From: Burkholderia savannae
GTDB lineage: Bacteria > Pseudomonadota > Gammaproteobacteria > Burkholderiales > Burkholderiaceae
Direction of reading: 5' to 3'
DNA length: 64,000 nucleotides
Assembly: GCF_001524445.2 (NCBI RefSeq)
Contig: NZ_CP013418.1
Coordinates: 2,728,001-2,792,000, forward strand
Positions 17,614 through 26,134 of the stretch are shown piece by piece. Under the pieces are notes generated by a model. The model was not told the DNA's origin. It saw only the letters and a program-made list of their open reading frames with translations, and did no database searches. Every line of letters starts with the position of its first letter. Position 1 is the first letter of the stretch. The position numbers were made by a program, and so were the translations under genes.

Positions 17614-17775
17614 CCGGATGCGAGCGCGCGCGCAACGCTCGCCGGAAGCCGTGCGCCGCATGAATCTGGGGTTTTCCCTGATTCGATATCCTTGATGTCG
17701 AGCGGGGATCGCGTCGTCCGTCGTAGGGGCAGGACGCCAGGTCAGGCGTCCTGTCATCTGCCGAAGGAGAGCGCG

Positions 17776-18189
17776 ATGCGTTTCATGATCATGGTGAAGG
17801 CCAACGCGACGAGCGAGTCCGGCGCGATGCCCGACGAGTCGCTGATCGCCGCGATGGCGACGTATCACGAAGAACTGGCGAAGGCGGGCGTACTGCTCGA
17901 CGCGTCCGGCCTGCAGCCTTCGTCCAAAGGCTGGCGCGTGCGCTATTCGGGCGGCAGGCGCACCGTCGTCGATGGTCCGTTCACCGAAACGAAGGAGCTG
18001 ATCGCCGGCTACACGCTGATTCAGGTGCGCTCGCGCGACGAGGCGCTCGAATGGGCCCGCCGTTTTCCCGCGCCGTTCGGCGAGCGCGAGGACGGCGAGA
18101 TCGAAGTGCGGCAACTGTTCGAGCTCGACGATTTCGAGCCGAGCGGCGCGGTCGAGCGATTCCGCGAGCTCGAGAGCAAGCTCGGCTGA
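17776..18189 (+). CDS. YCII-related DGPF-domain protein (second copy)
   Basis: 137 residues starting MRFMIMVKANATSESG, with GAAGGAGA upstream. It carries the motif TVVDGPFTETKELIAGYTLIQV and the usual C-terminal extension EVRQLFELDDFEP. It is only moderately similar to the DGPF protein at 17260, so the two are likely ancient paralogs. The SRPBCC gene begins 21 bp later, and the sigma factor follows that with overlap. This suggests one transcript for the last three genes. Confidence 0.93.
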   Translation: MRFMIMVKANATSESGAMPDESLIAAMATYHEELAKAGVLLDASGLQPSSKGWRVRYSGGRRTVVDGPFTETKELIAGYTLIQVRSRDEALEWARRFPAPFGEREDGEIEVRQLFELDDFEPSGAVERFRELESKLG

Positions 18190-18210
18190 CGCCGGCGACA
18201 GGAGACGGCA

Positions 18211-18750
18211 ATGGTCCAGATCGTGGTGATCGCCGGCGCGGTGGTGATTGCGCTCGCGCTGCTGTTGATGCTGTATGCGGCGTCGCGGCCGGGCACGTTT
18301 AGCGTCGAGCGCAGCGCGCGGATCGACGCGAACGCCGCGCGCATCTTTCCATACGTGGCGGACTTGCGCCGCTTCAACACGTGGAATCCGTACGAGCGCA
18401 AGGACCCGACGCTGCGCGGCGAATACGGCGCGGTGACCTCGGGCGTCGGCGCGAGCTATGCGTGGACGAGCGAGAAAGTGGGCATCGGCCGTTTCGAGAT
18501 CACCGAACTCGACGAGCCTTCGCACGTGACGATGCGGCTCGATTTCGAGAAGCCGTTCGAGGCACACAACGTCGCGGAATTCACGCTGCGGCCGGAGGGG
18601 GACGCGACGGTCGTCACGTGGGCGATGCGCGGGCCGTCGCCGTTCCTGTCGAAGCTGATGCAAGTGTTCTTCAGCATCGACAAGATGGTCGGCGCGGATT
18701 TTTCCGCGGGGCTCGCGAACCTGAAGGCGCTCGCCGAAGGACGCGCATGA
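18211..18750 (+). CDS. SRPBCC family protein with N-terminal membrane segment
   Basis: 179 residues. A single hydrophobic helix (IVVIAGAVVIALALLLMLYAA, about residues 4-24) is followed by a START/Bet v1-type (SRPBCC) ligand-binding domain containing YVADLRRFNTWNPYERKDP and GVGASYAWTSEKVGIGRFEI. It is anchored in the inner membrane; the ligand is unknown. Its stop overlaps the ATG of the ECF sigma factor (ATGA), so the two are translationally coupled. A signal-sensing role for the sigma factor is possible but unproven. Confidence 0.9.
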   Translation: MVQIVVIAGAVVIALALLLMLYAASRPGTFSVERSARIDANAARIFPYVADLRRFNTWNPYERKDPTLRGEYGAVTSGVGASYAWTSEKVGIGRFEITELDEPSHVTMRLDFEKPFEAHNVAEFTLRPEGDATVVTWAMRGPSPFLSKLMQVFFSIDKMVGADFSAGLANLKALAEGRA

Positions 18751-20015
18751 CGGGGAACGCCGTTCATCGCGCGATAGACGCCGTCTGGCGGATCGAGGCC
18801 GCGAGAATCATCGCGCATGTCGCGCGGCTCGTGCGCGATGTCGGCGTGGCCGAAGAGCTCGCGCAGGATGCGCTCGTTGCCGCGCTCGAGCACTGGCCGC
18901 GCGGCGGCGTGCCGGATAATCCCGGTGCATGGCTGATGACGGCCGCGAAGCGCCGCGCGCTCGATCATCTGCGACAGAACGCGCTGCATGCGCGCAAGCA
19001 CGAGCAGATCGGCCTCGATCTCGACGCGCTCGGCGCGCACGTTTCGCCGGACGTCGCCGACGTGCTCGAGGCGGCGCGCGACGACGACATCGGCGACGAT
19101 CTGCTGCGGCTCGTGTTCACCGCGTGTCATCCGGTGCTGTCGACCGACGCGCGCGTCGCGCTCACGCTGCGCCTGCTGGGCGGGCTGACGACGGGCGAGA
19201 TCGCGCGCGCGTTTCTCACGCCCGAGCCGACGATCGCGCAGCGGATCGTGCGCGCGAAGCGCACGCTGTCTGCCGCGAAGGTGCCGTTCGAAGTGCCGCG
19301 CGCGCCCGAGCGCGCATCGCGCTTCGCTTCGGTGCTCGAAGTCATCTATCTGGTTTTCAACGAAGGCTATTCGGCGACGGCGGGCGACGACTGGATGCGT
19401 CCCGCGCTGACCGACGAGGCGCTGCGGCTCGGGCGCGTGCTCGCCGAGCTCGCGCCAAGCGAGAGCGAGGTGCACGGGCTCGTTGCGTTGATGGAGATCC
19501 AGGCGTCGCGGATGCATGCGCGCGTCGATGCGCGGGGGCGCCCCGTGTTGCTGCTCGATCAGGACCGCAGCCGCTGGGACCCGCTTCTGATCCGGCGCGG
19601 GCTCGCCGCGCTCGCGCGCTCGGAAGCGCTCGGCGGCGCGAGCGGCCCGTATGCGCTGCAGGCGGCGCTCGCCGCGTGCCACGCGCGTGCGCGCAGCGCC
19701 GCCGACACCGACTGGGAGCAGATCGTCGCGCTCTACGACGCGCTCGCGCAAGTCGCGCCGTCGCCCGTCGTCGAGCTGAATCGCGCGGTCGCGGTCGGCA
19801 TGGCGTTCGGGCCGGCGGCGGGGCTCGAGATCGTCGACGGGCTCGCGGCCGATCCGGCGCTCGCGCGCTATCACTGGCTGCCGAGCGTGCGCGGCGATCT
19901 GCTCGCGAAGCTCGGGCGGCGCGACGAAGCGCGGGCGGAGTTTCGACGCGCGGCCGGCATGACGCTCAATGCGCGCGAGCGCGAGATGCTGCTCGCGCGG
20001 GCGATGGAGCGATGA
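18747..20015 (+). CDS. ECF sigma factor, ECF42 (DGPF-associated) group with C-terminal TPR-like extension
   Basis: 422 residues, about twice the usual ECF size. The sigma-2 region is near residues 15-80 (VGVAEELAQDALVAALEHWP, GAWLMTAAKRRALDHLR) and sigma-4 near 135-185 (LRLLGGLTTGEIARAFLTPEPTIAQRIVRAKRTL). A long helical C-terminal domain follows (FNEGYSATAGDDW, LLDQDRSRWDPLLI, GPYALQAALAACHA, VELNRAVAVGMAFG). This is the ECF42 layout, in which the extension rather than an anti-sigma factor controls activity. No anti-sigma gene is present. The operon context with DGPF proteins agrees. Confidence 0.93.
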   Translation: MTGNAVHRAIDAVWRIEAARIIAHVARLVRDVGVAEELAQDALVAALEHWPRGGVPDNPGAWLMTAAKRRALDHLRQNALHARKHEQIGLDLDALGAHVSPDVADVLEAARDDDIGDDLLRLVFTACHPVLSTDARVALTLRLLGGLTTGEIARAFLTPEPTIAQRIVRAKRTLSAAKVPFEVPRAPERASRFASVLEVIYLVFNEGYSATAGDDWMRPALTDEALRLGRVLAELAPSESEVHGLVALMEIQASRMHARVDARGRPVLLLDQDRSRWDPLLIRRGLAALARSEALGGASGPYALQAALAACHARARSAADTDWEQIVALYDALAQVAPSPVVELNRAVAVGMAFGPAAGLEIVDGLAADPALARYHWLPSVRGDLLAKLGRRDEARAEFRRAAGMTLNAREREMLLARAMER

Positions 20016-20637
20016 TGGTGCTTTCGATTTTCGATGCGTGATGCGTGGCGTGTCGGCGGCGTGTCGTCGGGCGGGTGCGCGCTGCGGATGCGGGATGTTC
20101 GACGCTCGATGTGCGAGCACGCGGCTTGACGGGCTTTCGACGCGCGCGGCGCGCGGGCGTGTGCCACGACGTCGCGCGACGCACATGTCGATGTCGATCG
20201 GGGCGACGATGCACATGTGAGTCGTTGCGCTGCGTTGGTATGTGTCGGAACAGCGCCGCTTCATTCGGACATCTGGTGAACCGCTTCACGTAGTCTTCCG
20301 AAAGCCGAAAGCCGAAAGCCGAAAGCCGAAAGCCGAAAGCCGAAAGCCGAAAGCCGAAAGCCGAAAGCCGAAAGCCGAAAGCCGAAAGCCGCCAACCGCC
20401 AACCGCCAACCGCCAACCGCCCGGCAAAGAATCGACAAGCGAAGCATTTTCAAGCCCTCCCCATCGTCGATTTCATTTCGAAGCTTTCCCGTTTTCCGAT
20501 AATGCATCGCAGTCCGAACAGGAACTTGCGCCGCGTCGACGACTCCCACGGTCGCGCATCGCTTCATCGCGCAACCTACTCGCTCGGCGCGCCGCGCCGA
20601 TTCTCAATCGCAAGTTACGACTCGAACGGAAAAGGGT
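20016..20637. other. Non-coding interval with heptamer repeats
   Basis: No supported gene between the sigma factor and the amidase. The central part holds the CCGAAAG/CCGCCAA arrays (20298-20420). The right end, just before the amidase, is the likely promoter. Confidence 0.65.
20298..20420. repeat. Heptanucleotide arrays CCGAAAG x13 then CCGCCAA x4
   Basis: Thirteen perfect copies of CCGAAAG (20298-20388) pass directly into about four copies of CCGCCAA. As at 10927, two different 7-bp units are stacked in phase. Confidence 0.96.
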
Positions 20638-21684
20638 ATGGCTGAAGAACAACAAGCGAAAATCATCAACGAGGGCAGGCGCGGTTTTCTCGCGCGTTCG
20701 TCGGCATGGCCGGTGGGGATGCTCATGCTGCCGCTCGCCGGCTGCGGCGATGGCGACGGCGTCGTGTCGTCCGCGCACGCGCAGGATGCGTCGCAATCGT
20801 CGGGCTCGACGGGCGGCGCGGGCTACACGATCGATCGCTCGATCCAGTCGCCGAATCAGGATTCGCGCGTGCGCACGCTCGTGCTGCACTACACCGCGCA
20901 GACGCTCGCGGATTCGTTGGCATCGCTCACCAGTCCGCAGCGGCAGGTCAGCTCGCACTATCTCGTGCCCGACGCGGCCGACGACGGCCAGCGCTTCAAG
21001 GTATTCGAGCTCGTGCCGGAGGCGCGCCGCGCGTGGCATGCGGGCGTCAGCTACTGGCAGGGCGACCGGATGCTCAACGCGGGCTCGGTGGGCATCGAGA
21101 TCGTCAATCTCGGCTTTCCGCCGGAAGACGAGAACCTGCCGCTGATGAACCGGCGCTGGTATTCGTATCCGGACGCGCAGGTCGCGGTGTTCGGCGCGCT
21201 CGCCGCCGACGTCGTCGCGCGGCACCAGGTGCTGCCGCACAAGGTGGTCGGGCATTCGGACGTCGCGCCCGGCCGCAAGACCGATCCGGGGCCGCTGTTC
21301 CCGTGGAAGAAGCTCTACGATCAATACAAGATCGGCGCGTGGCCGGAGGCCGAGGCGGTCGACTACTACCGGACCAACCGGCCTTTTTCGGGCGATGTCG
21401 CGAGCCTGCAGTCGAAGTTGCTCGCATACGGCTACGACACGCCGCAGACGGGCACGCTCGACGCACAGACGGTCAACGTCGTGTCGGCGTTCCAGATGCA
21501 CTTCAGGCCGTCGCGCTATGACGGCGCGCCGGACGTCGAAACCGTCGCGATCCTCGACGCGCTGCTCGAGAAGTACTTCAACCGCAGCCGCGCGATCAGC
21601 AAGCAGGTGCTGCCGGGCGCGACCGCGCCGGCGGGAGAGAAGGGCAGCGACGTATGGCCGCTTGCGCCGGCGTCGCCGCGCTGA
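20638..21684 (+). CDS. N-acetylmuramoyl-L-alanine amidase (AmiD-like lipoprotein) with peptidoglycan-binding domain
   Basis: 348 residues. The signal region has a twin-arginine-like GRRGFLARS (R14-R15) and a lipobox LPLAGC (Cys36), so it is probably a lipoprotein, possibly exported folded. The amidase_2 domain shows the zinc ligands His84 (LVLHYTAQ) and the HSD...TDPG motif (VVGHSDVAPGRKTDPGPLF). A C-terminal PG_binding_1 domain (VASLQSKLLAYGYDTPQTGTLD...) follows. It cleaves the bond between MurNAc and the stem peptide in envelope turnover and recycling, like AmiD. Monocistronic. Confidence 0.93.
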   Translation: MAEEQQAKIINEGRRGFLARSSAWPVGMLMLPLAGCGDGDGVVSSAHAQDASQSSGSTGGAGYTIDRSIQSPNQDSRVRTLVLHYTAQTLADSLASLTSPQRQVSSHYLVPDAADDGQRFKVFELVPEARRAWHAGVSYWQGDRMLNAGSVGIEIVNLGFPPEDENLPLMNRRWYSYPDAQVAVFGALAADVVARHQVLPHKVVGHSDVAPGRKTDPGPLFPWKKLYDQYKIGAWPEAEAVDYYRTNRPFSGDVASLQSKLLAYGYDTPQTGTLDAQTVNVVSAFQMHFRPSRYDGAPDVETVAILDALLEKYFNRSRAISKQVLPGATAPAGEKGSDVWPLAPASPR

Positions 21685-21970
21685 CGTCGCAGACGCGCGC
21701 GTACCGTGCCGCGACGCGACGCGGCGCGGTACGTCACGGTGCGGTACGGCGCCGCGCCGTGCGGTGAGACCGCCGTCCGCCGAGCCGCGGCCTTCGAAGG
21801 TCATCGCCACGACTATCGACGGCATTGAAAAAGCCTATTGGGGGATGCGCACGGAAGCGCCTAGATTGAAATGCACGGTGCCCCAGCGGCGGCAGCCGAG
21901 TTGCGCATCGTTCCCCACAATCGTTCATCCGGTCCGGCGCCGCGCGCCGGCATCGGACACGGAGGCGCAG

Positions 21971-22393
21971 ATGGCACAGCTCAAGGGCAGCAAGACCGAA
22001 GAGAACCTGAAGTACGCATTCGCGGGCGAGTCGCAAGCGAATCGCCGCTACCTGTATTTCGCATCGAAGGCGGACGTCGAGGGACAGAACGACATCGCCG
22101 CATTGTTCCGCTCGACCGCCGAAGGCGAGACCGGCCACGCGCACGGCCACCTCGAATATCTGGAAGCGGTCGGCGATCCGGCGACCGGCTTGCCGTTCGG
22201 CACGTCCCGCCAGAATCTGCAATCGGCGATCGCGGGCGAGACGCACGAGTACACCGACATGTACCCGGGCATGGCGAAGACCGCGCGCGAAGAAGGCTTC
22301 GAGGAAATCGCGAACTGGTTCGAGACGCTCGCGAAAGCGGAGCGCAGCCACGCGAATCGGTATACGAAAGCGCTCGACGGGCTCGTCGACTGA
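21971..22393 (+). CDS. Rubrerythrin-family diiron protein (no rubredoxin domain)
   Basis: 140 residues with two ferritin-like half-repeats: [19 protein letters not shown] with [11 protein letters not shown], and [18 protein letters not shown] with [11 protein letters not shown]. These supply the E...ExxH diiron ligands. There is no cysteine, so the C-terminal rubredoxin iron site of classical rubrerythrin is absent. It has a strong GGAGG ribosome site. It probably reduces peroxide with electrons from a partner; the Fe-S protein and DUF3501 genes that follow form a conserved trio with it. Confidence 0.93.
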   Translation: MAQLKGSKTEENLKYAFAGESQANRRYLYFASKADVEGQNDIAALFRSTAEGETGHAHGHLEYLEAVGDPATGLPFGTSRQNLQSAIAGETHEYTDMYPGMAKTAREEGFEEIANWFETLAKAERSHANRYTKALDGLVD

Positions 22394-22520
22394 GCGCGCC
22401 GCTCGCCGGCCCGCGAGCGTTCGCCCGCCGCATCGCCGGCCGGACGCGGCCGCGCGCGAGCGCGTCGCCGCGGGGCGGGCGCCACGCGCGCGTCCGCGCG
22501 CAACATGATGGAGCTGCCCC

Positions 22521-23858
22521 ATGTCCCATCGAGAAGGCAGTCTGGAGGCTCCCACCCGGCATCCGCTCGATTGGCGATCGGATGCGTTCTACGATCAAGC
22601 CGCGATCGACGCCGAGCTCACCCGCGTATTCGAGATCTGCGCCGGCTGCCGGCGCTGCGTGTCGCTGTGCGGCGCGTTTCCGACGCTATTCGATCTCGTC
22701 GACGAGACCGACACGGGCGAAGCGCATGCGGTCGATCCGAAATCGTTCGGCAAGGTCGTCGACCAGTGCTATCTGTGCGACCTCTGCTACATGACGAAAT
22801 GCCCGTACGTGCCGCCGCATCCATGGAACGTCGACTTCCCGCATCTGATGCTGCGCGCGAGGGCCGCGCGCTACAAGCGCAACGACGTGAAGCTGCGCGA
22901 CAAGCTGCTGTCGAACACCGACATGCTCGGCTATTTCGCCGGCATCCCGATCGTCACGCAGGCCGTCAATGCCGCGAATCGCACGCAGCCCTTGCGCGGC
23001 GCGCTCGAGGCGACGCTCGGCGTCGACCGGCACGCATGGCTGCCGCCGTTCGCGCCGCGCAAGTTCCGCCGCGCCGCGCAGCGCTCGCCCGGCGCGACGC
23101 CGCGTGACGGCGAGCGCACGCCGGGGCGCGTCGCGATCTACGCGACTTGCTACGTGAACTACAACGAACCGGGCATCGGCCACGATCTGCTCGCGGTGCT
23201 CGCGCACAACGGCATTCCGTACGAACTCGTCTCGAGCGAAGCATGCTGCGGGATGCCGCTGCTCGAACAGGGCAATCTCGAAGGCGTCGCACGGAAGAAG
23301 GGCGCGAACATTCCGGTGCTCGCCCGCTACGCGCGCGAAGGCTATGCGCTGATCGGCGCGATTCCGAGCTGCGTGTTGATGTTCAAGAGCGAGCTGCCGT
23401 CGATGTTCCCCGACGATCCCGATGTGCGTGCGGTCGCCGACGCGTTCTGGGACCCGTTCGAATACGTGATCGCGCGCCATCGCGACGGACTGCTGAAGAC
23501 CGATTTCAAGCACGAGCTCGGCACCGTGTCGTATCACGTGCCGTGCCATGCGCGCGTGCAGAACATCGGGCGCAAGACGGCCGACGCGCTGTCGCTCGTG
23601 CCGGGCACGAAGGTAAACGTCGTCGAGCGCTGCTCGGGCCACGCGGGCACGTTCGGCGTGAAGAGGGAATTCCATGCGCAGGCGCTGAGGATCGGCGCGC
23701 CGGTGTTCAAGTCGATCGCGGAGCAGGCGCCCGACTACATGTCGTCCGATTGCGCGCTCGCCGGACACCATATCGAAGAGGGCATCGGCGCGAAAGGCGT
23801 CGAGCCGCCGCCCTTCGCGCATCCGCTCACGCTGCTGCGCAAGGCATACGGCATCTGA
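22521..23858 (+). CDS. Fe-S/CCG-domain oxidoreductase (GlpC/HdrD-like), rubrerythrin partner
   Basis: 445 residues. Two 4Fe-4S sites lie near the N-terminus: C40-x2-C43-x2-C46-x3-C50 and C83-x2-C86-x2-C89-x4-C94. Two CCG-type cysteine-rich domains follow ([28 protein letters not shown] with [11 protein letters not shown]). The layout matches glycerol-3-phosphate dehydrogenase subunit C and heterodisulfide reductase subunit D. No GlpA/GlpB or Hdr partners are nearby, so glycerol metabolism is unlikely. In this conserved group it probably feeds electrons to the rubrerythrin. Peripheral membrane attachment is possible. Confidence 0.92.
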   Translation: MSHREGSLEAPTRHPLDWRSDAFYDQAAIDAELTRVFEICAGCRRCVSLCGAFPTLFDLVDETDTGEAHAVDPKSFGKVVDQCYLCDLCYMTKCPYVPPHPWNVDFPHLMLRARAARYKRNDVKLRDKLLSNTDMLGYFAGIPIVTQAVNAANRTQPLRGALEATLGVDRHAWLPPFAPRKFRRAAQRSPGATPRDGERTPGRVAIYATCYVNYNEPGIGHDLLAVLAHNGIPYELVSSEACCGMPLLEQGNLEGVARKKGANIPVLARYAREGYALIGAIPSCVLMFKSELPSMFPDDPDVRAVADAFWDPFEYVIARHRDGLLKTDFKHELGTVSYHVPCHARVQNIGRKTADALSLVPGTKVNVVERCSGHAGTFGVKREFHAQALRIGAPVFKSIAEQAPDYMSSDCALAGHHIEEGIGAKGVEPPPFAHPLTLLRKAYGI

Positions 23859-23886
23859 GCGCGGCCCACCGAACGAGGACCACGAC

Positions 23887-24468
23887 ATGACGCTCACCCG
23901 CGACTCGCTGCTGACGCTCGAAGCGTACGCGAAGGTGCGCCGCCAGGAACGAGCTCGCGTGATCGAGCACAAGAAGCGCCGCGCGGTGCCGGTCGGCAAT
24001 CATCTGCGCCTGCTGTTCGAGGACGAGACGACGATCCGCTATCAGATCCACGAGATGCTGCACGTCGAAAAAATCTTCGACGAGGACGGCATCTCGGCCG
24101 AGCTCGACGCGTATCTTCCGCTCGTGCCGGACGGCAGCAATCTCAAAGCGACGATGCAGATCGAATACGAAAACGAAACGCAGCGGCGCGCGGCGCTCAC
24201 GCGCCTCATCGGCATCGAGGATCGCGTTTTTCTCGTCGTCGGCGATGAGACGCCTGTCTATGCGATCGCGGACGAGGATCTCGAACGCGAAACGGCGCAG
24301 AAGACGTCCGCCGTGCACTTCCTGCGCTTCGAGTTGAGCGGTGCGATGAAGGCGAGGCTCAAGGCGGGCGCGCCGCTGTCGATTGGCTGCGACCATCCCA
24401 ACTACCCGGTGCAAACGATGCGGATCGATCCGGACGTCGCCGCGTCGCTCGCCGGCGATCTGGATTGA
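23887..24468 (+). CDS. DUF3501 family protein
   Basis: 193 residues beginning MTLTRDSLLTLEAYAKVRRQERARVIEHKKRRAVPVG, a typical DUF3501 start. The remainder (LLFEDETTIRYQIHEMLHVEKIFDEDGI..., FLRFELSGAMKARLKAGAPLSIGCDHPNY) also fits the family. Function is unknown; it regularly follows rubrerythrin and the CCG-domain protein, here 28 bp after the latter. It may be a chaperone or electron-transfer accessory for that pair. Cytoplasmic. Confidence 0.9.
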   Translation: MTLTRDSLLTLEAYAKVRRQERARVIEHKKRRAVPVGNHLRLLFEDETTIRYQIHEMLHVEKIFDEDGISAELDAYLPLVPDGSNLKATMQIEYENETQRRAALTRLIGIEDRVFLVVGDETPVYAIADEDLERETAQKTSAVHFLRFELSGAMKARLKAGAPLSIGCDHPNYPVQTMRIDPDVAASLAGDLD

Positions 24469-25051
24469 GCGAGCGCGCGGCACGCGGCCGAACGAGCTGG
24501 CATCGATCGCATTTAATCAATTATGAGATTGCGTGTAATGAAAAGTATAACGATTGGAAAAGGATTTAATTACCGAACAATAAACAATTTGTCACGTATT
24601 TTCCCTTAATTTACCGATGTTGCAACGACGTCGGAAAATGCTTCCACTCATGCTGGGAGCTTGCGCCGGAACCGCTTGAAATATACTTTTCATATTCCAT
24701 TCAGCCTTGCTGGACGGGGCTTTGTGGCCACTCGAGATAAGAAATTCATAAAAATATGAAGGAAAAGCTGACCCTGCTTGACCACTTTCTTGTTTCAGTG
24801 CGTAACATGACGCCGGTGTCATATTGAGATAAACCCTGATGATGGTATGCTTCATGCACAAAAAATATCGCATACGAGTGAGACAGTGGTTCGTGCCTCA
24901 TCGTCGGGAGTCGCGGCACCTTGTTTGTGCCTAGCGCGCCGGCGTGCACAACCGAATAGCGGTCCATGTGCAACCTGGCCGCGGTCACGAGAGCGACACG
25001 CTCGTGGCCGTGCCGCCAATCGCAGCCCGGCCTGGCTGCGTGGAGAGATCT
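24469..25051. other. AT-rich non-coding interval upstream of the transposase-derived protein
   Basis: From about 24500 to 24880 the base composition falls far below the surroundings (TTTAATCAATTATGAG, AAAGTATAACG and similar), unlike any neighbouring gene. A 93-codon frame on the minus strand (24592-24873) has no ribosome site or family match. The region may be a large regulatory leader or an acquired remnant. Confidence 0.6.
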
Positions 25052-26056
25052 ATGTTCTTCGATGAGCTAAACGATGAAGAGTGGGCCCGTCTGTCGACGT
25101 TGATCGCCGATGAACCCATCCGACTGAACCGACGAGGTCGTCCGCGCGCGGAGAATCGGGTCGTTGCGAACGCGGTGCTGTGGATACTCACCACGGGCGA
25201 ACCGTGGTCGAAGCTGCCCGGTCGCTATCCGTCCGGTCCGACGTGCCGGCGCCGTTTCGAAGAATGGCTCGCGAGCGGCACGCTCGGCGAGATGGTGAGA
25301 GTGCTGTCGGAAGAAAGCGGCCGCGCGTTCGCGTACGTGCCGCCGCCGCCCGAGTCCGTCACGCCCGTGCGGCGCGCGGAGCCCGCAGCCGATTGCGATC
25401 GGCTGCGCGGCGTGTTCTGGCAAAACCCGGAGTCGTGGCAACTGCCCGTCGCGCAAGCGAACGCCTGCCGCTCGGGCGCGGGCGTGAACGTCCGGCGCTT
25501 CGCGAGCGACGACGAGGAAGACGAGCCGAGCGACGTCGAGAAATCGCATCGCGACGGCTTCGCCGTGCCCGGCGCGGCCGTGCGCGACCATGGACATGGC
25601 CGCGCGCATCCCGCCTCGTTCAGCTTCGCGACACACGCGCCGCAAACCGAGACCTATCGCGGCTACACCGTGTACGGCATCGCGCAGCCCGTGCAGAACC
25701 TGATGTATCGGGCATGGGCGGAGATCGTGCAGGACGATCGGCGCGTCGAGCGCTCGGGACTCATCGGCCCGCGCTTCACCGACGCCGAATCGGCGGAGCA
25801 GTACGCGCTCGATTGGGCGCGTCAATGGATCGATCGCCAATCCGGGAGCGCGCAGAGCAAGCGTGAAGCGTCTGCGCCCGCGGACGGGGCGGCGGGCAAG
25901 TCGGTGCCGACGATCGCCGGGCTGTCCGCGCTCGCGATGGCCGAAACCAACATCAAGCATTTCGCGGCCGAGCGCCGTCGCGCGCTGGCAGAGGGACGCG
26001 GCGATGCGCCGCAAGTGCAGGTCGACCGGCACGAATACGCATATCGCGTCGGTTGA
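25052..26056 (+). CDS. Transposase-derived (IS5/DUF4096) DNA-binding domain fused to a unique C-terminal region; possible regulator
   Basis: 334 residues with GGAGAG before the ATG. Residues 1-85 match the N-terminal domain of IS5-type transposases (LNDEEWARLSTLI...RRGRPRAENRVVANAVLWILTTGEPWSKLPGRYPSGPTCRRRFEEWL). The DDE catalytic domain is absent. The rest is a low-complexity acidic linker followed by a compact segment (ETYRGYTVYGIAQPVQNLMYRAWAEIVQDDR...ESAEQYALDWARQWID). The intact frame and its place at the edge of the cepacian cluster suggest a domesticated DNA-binding protein, perhaps an exopolysaccharide regulator. That role is inference. Confidence 0.75.
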   Translation: MFFDELNDEEWARLSTLIADEPIRLNRRGRPRAENRVVANAVLWILTTGEPWSKLPGRYPSGPTCRRRFEEWLASGTLGEMVRVLSEESGRAFAYVPPPPESVTPVRRAEPAADCDRLRGVFWQNPESWQLPVAQANACRSGAGVNVRRFASDDEEDEPSDVEKSHRDGFAVPGAAVRDHGHGRAHPASFSFATHAPQTETYRGYTVYGIAQPVQNLMYRAWAEIVQDDRRVERSGLIGPRFTDAESAEQYALDWARQWIDRQSGSAQSKREASAPADGAAGKSVPTIAGLSALAMAETNIKHFAAERRRALAEGRGDAPQVQVDRHEYAYRVG

Positions 26057-26134
26057 ATGCCGTAGCGCCCGTCGCCGCGCGGCCCGCTTGGTCGCGGACC
26101 GCGCGGCCGCTGCGGGGCGGCCGTCCCGTTACCG

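Noticed and set aside
24592..24873. 93-codon minus-strand frame in the AT-rich interval
   Set aside because: No ribosome site, no family features; probably chance in a non-coding region.
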